Of a stretch of 64,000 nucleotides of DNA, positions 47,079-57,862 are shown in pieces. The translations under genes and the position numbers were made by a program. The notes under the pieces were generated by a model that saw only the letters and a list, made by a program, of their open reading frames with translations, ran no database searches and was not told the DNA's origin. Source of the DNA: Calycina herbarum (lineage: Eukaryota; Ascomycota; Leotiomycetes; Helotiales; Pezizellaceae); assembly GCA_001414485.1 (NCBI GenBank), contig LLEY01000245.1:1-64000 (forward strand), in the 5' to 3' direction. Every line of letters starts with the position of its first letter. Positions within the stretch are counted from its first letter, which is position 1.

Positions 47079-47920
47079 TTAGAGTCCTTTGGCCTTGCAC
47101 TCTTGAGAACCCTCGTGGACATGAAAATGACATGGATCCAGGCTAAATGGGTCTTGGTATATGTTTGAGTGCTCTTCTTCCTATTTGATCTCAACATGAA
47201 ATCAACGAGATCCGACCTAAGACTCAAATTGGCCAAGCAATCGCTTAACCTCCAGAGCATACTCAATCTCGGACTGGCCCTTGGGGAACTGGCAATCATT
47301 GCTGGTGAGATTGTGTATTAAGGAATGTACCACAAGCCTCCGAAAAGGACCTGGGGGACGGTTGGTGTAGGCGTACTCAACATCTTCCGGAGCCACCTTC
47401 CAAATGCTGTCCATAATTTCAGTCATGGTGAGATCCATCAAAGGCCCAACATTGAATTTAGCCTCAAAGCCATACAATTCGAGTTGCTCCCTATGGTACG
47501 AAAGCCAAGGAGCGTCGTATGCCTCTGATGTTCAGGGTGTCGCGTCCAATATCGATTTCGTGCGTATTTGAATGTTTCCCATATAGAGCCACTTAGCGAA
47601 ATGACCAAAGACACTGGGCTCTTCCTCTGGAAGTAAGCAGCCATATTCCTCCACCAGACGGTCCAAAAAAGTGGAAGCCATTTCACGGATCGTAAGTCTT
47701 GTGTATTCTGAATACTGTCTGGGTTGGGCCGACTTTGATGTCAATCGTGTCCGCACTAAACGCGCTGTCACACAAGGTTAGGGCGACTCTCAAGATAAGA
47801 CGCTGGAACTAATGCTCACCTTCCAAAGTTAGGCAACTCATTAAGTTGTTAGACTCCATTCTCGATCACTGGCTCGTCCTCTCTCTCGCGTTTGTTGTTG
47901 GGTTCAGTTTTCGGTGGCAT
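47079..47920 (-). pseudogene. BTB/POZ pseudogene with several breaks (array member 3)
   Basis: The layout is the same as copies 2 and 4: a charged start (MPPKTEPNNKREREDE), a small intron, then DTIDIKVGPTQTVFRIHKT. Breaks are a TAA in exon 1 (after ENGV), a +1 shift directly after HKT, and a TGA after ILDATP. Near the end (after LGQFES) at least one further shift is needed before the motif DPCHFHVHEGSQEC and the stop. Between the breaks the BTB homology is clear (LLPEEEPSVFGHFAKWLYMG, YAYTNRPPGPFRRLVVHSL). It is a dead copy. Confidence 0.85.
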
Positions 47921-48634
47921 CTTGGCTATAGGTTGGATTGGGTGATCCTCCCTTGGCCAAACGCTGTCTGGTTTTGGTTTGGTTTTTGGCGAAGGCATTT
48001 TACTTCCACTCGCCAGTGGCGTGCACGGGCTTAGAGTTGGAAGGTGCGCTCCAAAGGTGAATGAGCTACCTAAGCCTAGGGAAAGTGAGTATGTGTTTGT
48101 GTTTTGCTTGCTCTTAAAAAATCCCATCACTTCAAAAGGTTAATCGGAAGAACAACGAGTTGCTACCCAGTAGTTCTCCAGCCCACTTCTACTAATATTT
48201 GATCTGGTTGTAGTTCTAAGATAGCTGGCTTGATTTTATTATTCGACTTCTGATCAGCTTGTTATATATCCTACGAAGCGAAGAGAAAACACAACTTTTG
48301 ACTTGCAAGACAGACATCACAGGCATTGACGCCAACGAGAAATCATAGAATGATGGAGCTTCCGTGAGGGTACTCTCCTACTATTTGTTTTAGGAACCTC
48401 ATCATGGTGTTTTGTAATTAATACATTGCATCATCCAACTTGCACCCGCAAATACACCCCTTTAACAGCGACACCAAGAATGAAGTACATAATGGCCAAC
48501 CACCACAATCCCCTCTGCCCCTAGACAAATTATAATTAGTGCTTTTCGGAAATGTTTCTTTCCTGGTCCTGCGTTTCTTGATTCCCCCGTGCTCCCGAGA
48601 ACCCTCAAATCCACTGAAAAGGCGTTTTAGGTAC
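47921..48634. other. Intergenic region inside the BTB array
   Basis: Promoter side of BTB copy 3 and 3' side of copy 4. Short open frames here are not protein-like. Confidence 0.4.
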
Positions 48635-49504
48635 TCATATCGGGTTATTAGCATTATCACGAACAGGATTGGATACCATAGCAGCAACAAGATCCGCCCC
48701 AAGTGTCCCAGCTTCAGCGAGCAATCGACCAGCTTTTGCAATGTACTCGGCATCAAGTTTCTTGTCAAGATACCACTTGTCGCATCTGAGGCTGAAGTGA
48801 AAGGACTGCAACACAAACTCCCTAAAAGGCCCAGATGGAAAGTTGGTGTAGGCGTATTTGACATCCTCCAAAGACACTTGCGAATGCGCAGCCCTGTATC
48901 CTTTGATGACTTCCTTCAGAGTGTAATCCATCAACGGCGCAAGGTCGAACTCCAAAGCGAATCCATACAGCTTAAATCGTTCCATATGTGGGTCTGTTCC
49001 CTTGTACATTGGACTTTGCTGAATTTCCCCTGTGTAGAGCCACTCGGCGAAGAGTCCAAAGATATTAAGCTCTACATCCGGGAGCAAGGCGGCGCGGGTG
49101 GAGAAAGAGGGTGCCTTTTCATCCAGTATATTCTTGTGTACTCGAAACAGTTTTGAGGCTTGCCCAACTCTAAAGTCGATCATATCCGTGCCGATCCCGC
49201 TGTTACAATATTAGAATACCCTGGATAGCAAATCCACGCGATAACTGATTGCTCACCTTCCAAAGCTGTGCGACTCGTGAGCTTCATTCTTGATCGTAGC
49301 CTTCTCCTTCTTCTTGAGCTTTTTGGTGGAGGGCTTGGGCTTGGGCGCTGGCGCATTGTACTTCTTCTTGTCCTTTTTGCTGACTGGTGGTGCTTGGGTC
49401 TTCGTTGTCGCAGTGTTCTCCTTGTGCTTTTTGCTTGATGGTTTTGGTGCAGGCTTGGGATTCTTCTTGGCCTTGGCCTTCTTTCCGGATGACTTGGTGC
49501 CCAT
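48635..49504 (-). CDS. BTB/POZ domain protein (array member 4, intact)
   Basis: Two exons (49504-49257, 49199-48635) give 270 residues with frame preserved throughout. The first exon is an 82-residue Lys/Pro/Ala-rich basic tail (for example KKAKAKKNPKPAPKPSSKKH), longer than in its neighbours. Exon 2 holds the BTB domain: GIGTDMIDFRVGQASKLFRV, HKNILDEKAPSFSTRAALLP, IFGLFAEWLYTGEI. A helical part follows (YAYTNFPSGPFREFVLQSF). It lacks the C-terminal Cys/His motif of copies 1-3. The intron position and phase are the same as in copies 2 and 3, showing common descent. The function is unknown; nuclear location is possible from the basic tail. Confidence 0.83.
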
Positions 49505-50528
49505 AGTTGATGTTGGATGAGGCGATGTTGATTTTGGCTGATGAAGTCGCGGAGTTGATGTTTACTTGACCGCCCGCGAGACGCGTAAACACACCGACCA
49601 GTCCTAGAAAGCGGATGGGCAACCAATAGGTACCTGCTTACAGAACCCAAGCGAGAAGCAAGAGAAGTGAATGACAACTTCTTCACAGAACACAACACAT
49701 TGTTCGCCGCATCCTACGCAGGAAGACGAGCTCAACAGGGACGGCTATTAGTTAGAAAAGAGCTAACGCATAGTGCACGACAAGTTCCCAGATATCTCAA
49801 GATTCTCTTGTGTTGAATTTTGCCGAAGTTTCTGATTCTCGCTTCAATTGTGAGCGTGGATGTCGATTCTCGAGAAGCAAACCAGAAGGCCGACGAGTTC
49901 TTATCTAGGGAGGCTAGACTTACTCGTCACCTAGGTACTCTGAAGGTGGACTGGTGATCGTTCCTTCCCTATTCAAGTTCTCGCCCTCGTCGGGTGGCAT
50001 GAAATCGAGGTAAGAGGGGATGGAGCGACCATAACTCAAAGGACCAGCGCGGCCAAGAGAAACCGGAACTACCTAGGTAGACTGGGACCATCGTGCCTTC
50101 TTTCATTTTTAAGGCTTACATTACCTTCACCAAACGAGTCAGAGTAAAAACCCGCTCTGCATCTTCTTTTCATTGCTTGAGGCTAGTTATCTCGATCCTG
50201 ATTTCGTATCAGCTTATTATGTTTCTTGACTTTCTATAAAATCCAGTGCGTCTCACCAGCATTTCAAGTGCTAGAGGCCTGTAGGCAAGAAAAGTAGGAG
50301 ACTACGTACTTCATATGGTAGTGAGGACTGGTATTCAAATTGTAGGGTTCTTCCTGCTTCTGGTGGTTTATTTTGGTACAACCTTTGGGTAGTCAATGGT
50401 GTATTATTTAGAGAATTAAGAACATGAAGCAAGGGATTGAAGCACCATAGATCAGGGCAATTAATTTCAAGTGTTTGTTCAACTGAACTGCATTCCTTAT
50501 GTACAAGATACCATCAAAGAAAACTCAT
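49505..50528. other. Intergenic region
   Basis: Upstream of BTB copy 4 and downstream of the NDUFS8 gene. No repeat or gene was recognised. Confidence 0.4.
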
Positions 50529-51425
50529 CTATCTATAAGGAGCGTCTGCTCTAGCGGCAGCAGCCATCTCCGGCTCCCATTTATCTCCGTTTGCAAGCAA
50601 TTTTTCCTACGTGACGTTAGTGGCAAACCTCCAAGTCCAAATTTAACCTAACATACCTTGTTGTACAGCAGCTCCTCTCTTGTCTCCGTGGCGTATTCAG
50701 CGTTTGGTGATTCGACGATTGCGTCAACTGGACAACTCTCTTGACAGAATCCGCAGTAAATACACTTCGTCATATCGATATCGTAACGGGTTGTCCTTCT
50801 GCTTCCGTCCTCACGCTCTTCGGCTTCAATGGTAATTGCTTGGGCGGGGCAAATCTGGCATAATGATTAGACAAGCCAGAGAAATAGCAATTGGATGGGT
50901 CTTACGGCTTCGCAGAGCTTGCAAGCAATGCATCGCTCTTCCCCAGTAGGATATCTTCGTAGGGCGTGTTCGCCTCTGAATCGGGGTGAAATTGGACCCT
51001 GGGTAATTGTTAGTTCCAGTCTAGCAGCTTAGATATGGGGTATATGCCTTTTCGAATGGATAAAAGATTGTATAACTACAACTTTATTAGCATCTGCGGT
51101 CAATTTGGGAGCTCAATGGCAAGCCTTACGGAGGTCTGAAGAACTGCTCTAATGCGACATACATTCCCCTGGCCATTTCGGTCAAGAGAAAGTACTTTCC
51201 TGCCTTATCCAATGAAGATTCCTTGCTCTCATCCCATCTCTCGGGTTTGGGTAGTCGAAAGCCCGCAGGTGGAGGTCCTGATGGAGTGGCGTATGCGCGA
51301 AGGTAAGTTGTCGAAAATGCTGCTACGTAGGCGGCGGGAGGATTGAAAGTACGCGCAGAACTCGTGAGCCTTGCCGTTGGACGGCTTCGGGCCACGAGCA
51401 TCGTTAAGGGCTTCGCAGATGCCAT
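50529..51425 (-). CDS. Complex I 23-kDa iron-sulfur subunit (NDUFS8/TYKY)
   Basis: Five exons (51425-51130, 51075-51048, 50998-50906, 50854-50657, 50606-50529) give 230 residues. A mitochondrial presequence rich in Arg/Ser/Ala opens it ([20 protein letters not shown]). The two 4Fe-4S motifs are [12 protein letters not shown] (split by an intron) and [12 protein letters not shown], which hold clusters N6a and N6b on the electron path to quinone. The signature [19 protein letters not shown] precedes them. Exon 2 is only 28 nt. The intron after it appears to use a GC donor (AAG followed by GCATAT), because no GT fits the frame. It lies head-to-head with the gene for another complex I subunit. 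Confidence 0.93.
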
Positions 51426-51825
51426 GATGTTGTTGCTCGTGGCAATGTTTGTTGGAGGAGGTGGGTTGGGTGGACTCGAAATTCGGGAGAGCGCTGAGTC
51501 GAGGATTCAAAATCCGGGATCGATGATTGGCTTGTTTTAGAAAGTTTCAATTGCCAACAAATCAACTAGACAAAAGCTATCAATAGCTTAAGGAATTTTG
51601 GGAGAATAAGTAGAGATAAAAAAATCATTCATACTAATCCAAAATATTAATAAACCCTAAGAGAAAAGTAAATGTCAAATCATCTCAGAATTGGCAGGGA
51701 TCAAGTGTCACGTGGCGAGTGAAGCTAGCAACCGGAAGAAGTTCAGAGCCAAAGCTTGAAGTTCATCATACAAATCCAGAACTCCGCAATTTCAACCACC
51801 CTCAACTCCTCACACATCCCCAAAC
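51426..51825. promoter_or_regulatory. Shared 400-bp promoter region of two complex I genes
   Basis: The start codons of NDUFS8 (minus) and the mitochondrial acyl carrier protein (plus) are only 400 bp apart, so this segment must contain both promoters. I recognised no specific binding site. Co-regulation is inferred from arrangement and shared function. Confidence 0.5.
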
Positions 51826-52495
51826 ATGTTCCGAACAGCCCTCCTCAGATCTGCGCGTAGCGCTACATGCCAGGCAGTACGAAAGTCAAGCCCAATTGTC
51901 CGTCCAGCATCCACCGGTCTCTTTACAAAATCGCAATTCGCCCCGTCCGCTTTCCAAGCAGCACGATGCTATTCGGCAGCTGCCGGTCTCAGCGAGGGTG
52001 AAGTCACAGGAAGAATAGCTGATTTACTGAAAAACTTTGACAAAGTAAGCATGAATGGGAAGTTGTTGGGGATTTTACTAATGTTTGTCGCAGGTTGCCG
52101 ACCCTACCAAGGTACGATATGCCATCGAGATACTTACGGGGCCGATGAATTTAACGGACAATTAGATCTCACCTACCGCACACTTCGCAAACGACCTTGG
52201 GTTGGACAGCTTGGATACCGTTGAGGTTGTTATGGCTATTGAGGAGGTATGTCAATTTGGGAGGCAGCGTGTTTAGGATGGATTTTGACGTGCTTGCAGG
52301 AATTCAGTATCGAGATCCCAGATAAGGAGGCAGATGCTATCCACAGTGGTATGGAAAACTCAACGGGAAAAATCCCGTACGGAAACTGACTTTTTATAGT
52401 TGACAAGGCAGTGCAATACATCGTTGCTCAACCAGATGGTGAGTTTCTCATACAATAATTAGAGCACATCTGCTAACTATTCTCTAGCTCACTAG
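51826..52495 (+). CDS. Mitochondrial acyl carrier protein (NDUFAB1/ACP1)
   Basis: Six exons (51826-52044, 52094-52111, 52166-52246, 52300-52348, 52400-52438, 52488-52495) give 137 residues. The presequence is Arg/Ser-rich (MFRTALLRSARSATCQAVRK). The mature domain has LGLDSLDTVEVVMAIEEEF, in which the Ser of DSL receives 4'-phosphopantetheine. It ends with DKAVQYIVAQPDAH. It carries growing acyl chains in mitochondrial fatty-acid (lipoate) synthesis, and is also a complex I subunit and LYR-protein partner. Two exons are tiny (18 and 8 nt), and the last one supplies only part of Ala, His and the stop. Confidence 0.93.
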
Positions 52496-53294
52496 ACGAA
52501 TCAATTGTATATTAGGGGAAGGGAATGACGGTGTTGGAAGGGGTCACATAGCCATTGAATGAAGACTCATAATGGCCTTTTGCAGCACAGAATCTGTATT
52601 TTTTTTTTCAGAAGACGTATCGATTCTATGCGCTTGTATCAATGTTTAGACCATCTACTCTTCCACGTTTTGTTCTTGAATGATGTATTGAGTGACCTTG
52701 ATTCTGGTCGCTGAATAAACCCAAGAAACGGGAAAAGCTTCATCGGCAGCTCTTTAAAAACTACGAAATGACCCCCTTTTTTCCTCTGTCTAGGCGACAA
52801 ATTCAATAGGGGTCTCCAAAATTTCTTTTACTTATTTCTATTGAAACGGATGATTTATTCAGCAACTTGAACGATTCTCATTAGTACGGAGTTTGGCATT
52901 GCTCCAGTGTCACAAACGGCGCATGTCAAAGTTCTTTGATGGAGCCTCGCCTTAAAATAGTCCCACCACTCGCAGCATCCCTGCAACGAACTTCCTCCAC
53001 AGGCAGCTTCAACCATTATCCACACTCCTCTGATTGCGATTCACTAAAATCCCCTCCCCCCAACCTGGAATTCATCTAAACATTGCACCTGATTCCTCGC
53101 AGCGCCAACTTCTCTCCCAAACACCTACAAATTGATCAGCGCCGTAGAATTCAGGGTCCGCGTGCGGGCAGCGATCCAAAAAGAAATCTGTCTTACAGCT
53201 AACTTACGCCCCATTTGAGGTTCGACTCGCCGCCCCTGTGCTCAATCCCTCGCACGTCAACCCAAAACATACCCACGATACAACAATTGTCGAA
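52496..53294. other. Intergenic region
   Basis: 3' flank of the acyl carrier protein gene and promoter of VPS74. No other element was recognised. Confidence 0.4.
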
Positions 53295-54562
53295 ATGTCC
53301 ACGGGACTCACAAGAAGACGAGGTGGAGGCGGTGGTGGTGCAGGCGCTGAGAATGAGGAGGGAGATTCCAGTCGTGTCGCCTCACCTGCGCCCAAGGCTG
53401 GAGGTTCTCGCGATACCGGTGGACCAGAGACGTCTTATGAGAATGGCGAGAACGGACACAAGATTGCCTTTGACCCGAGGGATATTAGTGAGAGCGCGGA
53501 GAGGAGCAAGCAGCCCAAGCTGACGCTGATGGAGGAGGTGCTGCTGTTGGGTTTGAAGGATAAGCAAGTGAGTTGGTTTCTTGTAGCTACCTGGCTATCA
53601 AGGTGGTGACTTTGGTTTTGGCTTGCGCAATGGACTAATGCGATTTCTTCTTTTCTAGGGATACTTATCTTTCTGGAACGACAATATATCATATGCCCTA
53701 CGAGGATGTATCGTTATCGAGCTGGCCTTTCGCGGACGAGTGAGCATGCAGAAGGACTCGTCGAGGAGACGATTTCCTTTGGCCGATCGGGTAATTGAGG
53801 TTATTGATGATACGTTAACGGGTGAGGTTCTCCTCGACGAGGCCTTGAAGATGATGAAGGCTAGCGAGAAAATGAGCGTCAGTTCATGGATTGATTTGAT
53901 GAGTGGTGAGCTTCTGGTCCCAACATCTCCTCTGCCAAATAATTTTTAACTCTCTGCTAGGTGAGACATGGAACCTCATGAAGATCGGATACCAATTAAA
54001 GCAAGTCCGCGAACGTTTAGCCAAAGGCCTCGTCGACAAGGGAATCCTCCGAACGGAAAAGAGAAACTTTCTATTATTCGATATGGCCACACATCCAGTT
54101 GCAGACGGAGGAGCAAAGGAGGAAATCCGACGACGGGTCAGAAACGTCTTGACACAACGAACGGTGGTCTTGCCAGGAAGTCAGTTCCTCCCAGAGAACC
54201 TCAAGTTCAGATATACTCGCACCATCGCTATGGTTTGCGCCGCTTATGCTGCCAACGTATTGGAAAATGCACTTGCGACTTTGGGACACGAGTCCCGGGA
54301 AAGGGCCTTCGCTCAGGTAGACGAACTACTGGCAGAATACAGTCAGTGGCCATTTGGAAAACGGGCAGGTGGAGCTTCGGGAGGTGTAGGCGCAAACCTA
54401 GGACAGGTTATTGGGGAGGAGGTCACCAATGGAAAGGATGAAGAATTGCAACTCGAGGTAAATTATATCCAAGCCCGGAGAAATGAAATACTAATACTAA
54501 TACTCTCACAGGTTGTAGCAGCATGTCTCAGTGTCTTCACCAGATTGGACTCCTTGCTATAG
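53295..54562 (+). CDS. VPS74: Golgi phosphoprotein 3 homologue Vps74
   Basis: Four exons (53295-53567, 53659-53905, 53961-54457, 54512-54562) give 355 residues. After a Gly/Ser-rich N-terminus comes the GPP34 domain: [16 protein letters not shown], joined by splicing to [20 protein letters not shown], then IELAFRGRV and [17 protein letters not shown] central Trp-containing segment ([27 protein letters not shown]) and a C-terminal helix ([16 protein letters not shown]) complete the fold. The protein binds PI4P on the Golgi and retains glycosyltransferases via COPI. The basic N-terminal TRRRGGG motif is where COPI binding occurs in relatives. Confidence 0.95.
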
Positions 54563-55358
54563 GAAAGAAGAAAGGTTATCCATTTAGGGGAGAGAAGCAC
54601 ACAAAAACCAGCTTCCGAGGGACGGAGAGGACTTCTTCATTGTCGTAATAGCTTTCCCAAATTCCACAAAAATCAAAATACCAGAAAGCAAGTTTGTCAT
54701 GGCCGAAACGAACAAAACATAGTCGCACAGGCGCTTTGGGGTGGGTGTGATTATCTTGCTTGGGTTTTTTTCCTTTCTTCTTCTTCTTCTTATGAATGGA
54801 AGCTTTTTTCTCTCTTTCTCTACGCCCAGAAAATGTGGAGGATCCCTTACTCTTTTGGTTTTTTCTGGTGTACGGAATGTACGTTTTTAGGTGCGTCGTG
54901 ATTAGGTAGTTTGGGAAAGGGAGTTTCGGTAGTACAAATCCGTATTTGCCTATTGTAGTAGTGGTTTTTCCATCCTGCAAGTGATAAAATCTAAGTGATA
55001 CTTGGATATTTCGAATGGAGGGGGGTAATACTGAATAGTTTGTGTACTGTGGTTGTTCTGGAAGTTGGAACAAGTACTTAATTTGAATCTTGTATCTTGA
55101 CCACTAGAAATATTTGACTCGTGCGAGTACAGCTTTGAGTATCAGTTCGGAAATGAGAAGCTTGTAAAGTTTAACTCACGCTCTACGGAGCTTATCACTT
55201 AAATATCATCTTGAAATTTCAGGAACAATATTGTGTGTACACGAAAGGTTTGTATTTGGATTAGACTTCATACAGTGTCTTGTGCAAGTAAACTCACTCG
55301 ACAAAAAGCTATTAACAGAAATGCTACGCCGAGACGCCCCGCTGAATTATGCCCCTTT
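54563..55358. other. Convergent intergenic region
   Basis: 3' flanks of VPS74 and RRP14. An A/C-rich then G/T-rich stretch is present; no gene or repeat family was recognised. Confidence 0.4.
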
Positions 55359-57036
55359 TTACTTCTTCTTACTCGAAAAACTGCCCTCGAATCCTGGTCT
55401 AGATTTGACCTTAGGTTTACCCCCCTTGCTTTTTACTTTTCCTCCCTTTGTGCCCTTTCCATCTCTCCGTTTTTGAAGATTTTCTTCCCTCTTCTTTTGC
55501 TTCATCGCCTGTCCCTTTGCGACACCCTCTTTCCGCTCCGTCCATTCCTTCTCACTCTTCTTCTTCATCTTCTCTTTTCGTTTGAGGGTCTTTTTCAGTA
55601 AGGAGGTGTCGTCTCGTACTTTTTCGCCATGGGCCTTCTTCTTGGCATTGAGCCACAGATCTTTTTCCTCAATGTCGGCACGCTTCTTCTCGTCCAGTCC
55701 TGCTAATCGTAATCGCTTGTTTTCCGTTGCCTGTAGAGCTGTGGCTGGATCTTGTGGGCCTTTCTTTTTGGGGGCGTGGGTCGTCGTCATATCGTCTCCA
55801 AGTTGCTGACCGTCCGCGAAAGCTACACGTCCGAAATAGAAATTTTGGGGTGGCGAATATACTGAAGGGCTCATCATACTCGAAGCTGGTGAGTCTCGAG
55901 CTGATGCGATGGCGGCCTCTCGTTGTGCTTCCTCCTCGATTTTGGCCTTCAATCGAAGTTCCTTTTTATGTGCTCGTCGCTGCTCCTCCTTCTTCCTCCG
56001 TGACTCCATAAGCTCTTGTCGATTTCGTGCCGGTATTCCATCTGGACCATCTGCCTTTCGAGCAGCTCGAAGTGCTTCTATCCGGGCTGCTAATCTTGCT
56101 CTGAGTAATTCTGGGTCTGTTGGGAGTTTGATGTGTTTAGGTGCGGTGGCGGGGGGTATTGTTGACGATGTAGATGTATTGGTGGTGCTCGGTGGTTTGG
56201 AATTGCTGTCAAAGGTGGGTGATTGTGGACTAGGACTCGATGATGCGGAGGATCCTTCTGTATGTGGTTTCTCTTCTAAGCCCTCGGCCTCAAACCCGAC
56301 TATCTCATTGTCGACTGCCTCCTCTACATCCACACCGCCATCTTCCTCGGCGTCAACCTTCTTGGGTGCAGGTTGTTTGGAGACTTTGGTTTCGGTAACG
56401 ATCGTGTCCTTCTCCTTTTTCTGTTCGGCCTTCTCTGCCTTCTTAGATTTCTTTTCCTTCTTTCGCTCCTGCTTCAATCGCTGTCTTTCCTGTTTTTCGG
56501 CAGCAGCTGAAATTTTTGCTTCGGCGGAATTTGTATCGTCTTTACTCTCTGACTCGGACGAGACCTTTTGCTTCTTTTGCTTCTTCTCCTGGGAAACTTT
56601 CAGGCCTTGCTTTGGTTGTTCCTTCTCGACGCCCTCGATATCAGACTCCTCCTCGTCTGCCTCGAGCTCCAATTCCGCCAGCTTCCTCTTTCGTACTCGC
56701 TCATCCATGATATCCTTCGCACTCTTGAGCTTGTCGGAGTCGGGGTCGAGTTTCGCTCGTCTGGCAGCAGCCGCTTGCTCCTTGGTCTGCTTCTTCTTCT
56801 TCCATTGATCCTGCGCGGGGTCTGTAAGCTACATATTGCTGGGCTGGGACTTCAGTTCACATACGCTATTGTCTTCCCCATAGTAATGCTTTGCTGGAAT
56901 GAGGGACAGTAAACCATCAAAGGATTCTGCATGCTCCCGCAATCGTTCCTATGCGATCTTAGTAAACGTGGTCTGCCTACTGCAAGAAGGCGGGGGAGAA
57001 GGTGAGGGGACCTACCTCCAGGGTGCTGTCAGCCAT
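55359..57036 (-). CDS. RRP14: Ribosome biogenesis protein Rrp14 (SURF6 family)
   Basis: Three exons (57036-57016, 56948-56865, 56810-55359) give 518 residues. The first exon codes for only seven residues (MADSTLE). The N-terminal RRP14 region follows (RLREHAESFDGLLSLIPAKH, YYGEDNS, DQWKKKKQTKEQAAAA). A very Lys/Glu-rich, coiled-coil middle leads to the SURF6 domain (about 250-500), which includes PELLRARLAARIEALRAARK and NFYFGRVAF. The end is basic and Gly/Lys-rich (KGGKVKSKGGKPKVKSRPGF). It is a nucleolar factor for 60S and 40S assembly in yeast. Confidence 0.94.
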
Positions 57037-57862
57037 AGTGCCTGGAATTGGAGGATCGGTTAATTGATATCACGTTGAAGTATACCAGCAATCCCAGGGT
57101 CCAAGTTTGTTTTCCAGTATGGTGGCGGGGAAATCGGTGGTGCTGCTGGAACAATTGTGCAGATGGGGTTTTCAATGGAATGGAAGATCAAGATGTGCGC
57201 GAACTTTTTTGCTTAGTCGGCGTATTAATTACCGGACCAATCAGTCACCCCTGCAAGCGCCAGCTCTGCCAACAGCTCTGCCAACACCTAAAACTAACCT
57301 GGAAGTTGCGACTAGAACAAAACACCAACTACAACTTCACCACCAAGATGCAGGCAAGTTTTTCTGACAATAGAAAAGGTATTTTAGGAACATCTTGGTG
57401 AAAGCCGCCTTGTCTGTGGTCAAATTGAGGCTGAACTATGACAGCCGCCTAGCTCACCACACATTTGAGACTGAGTGCAGGCAGATCAGACACAGCCTCG
57501 AAGGATAACGCAAGCAACTCAACCACAGCCAAACCCAAGGTCCGGCCGTGAATGGCTTATGGCCACGACACTGCCGTTATTTGAATCTACTCTTTCTTGC
57601 TCCATCAGTGATTCTTTCTCTTCTAAGCAGTCACCAAATTCTACTGCAACTTTGTGACTGGACACCAAGTTACACAAGAATCACCACTTCCAGGCGCTTC
57701 AGGCAAGGTTATATCCAGATACCATCTCTGCTGTTGAAGGAAACTGCTGTTGAGCCTTAATCTCCTCTTGGAGTCTCCAATTTCCTCAACTTCACCTACT
57801 AGGTACATACAAATACTGGGGAAGACCTGCTCGCCTTGCCCTCAGTTCATCCCCTCTTGGCC
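57037..57862. other. Divergent intergenic region
   Basis: Shared upstream DNA of RRP14 (minus) and the Ser/Pro-rich protein gene (plus). Short frames are not supported as genes. A 5' UTR intron could be present but cannot be shown. Confidence 0.4.

Noticed and set aside
55909..56808. 299-codon plus-strand open frame
   Set aside because: Antisense of RRP14; its Ser/Phe/Cys-rich composition arises from the Lys/Glu-rich codons on the other strand.
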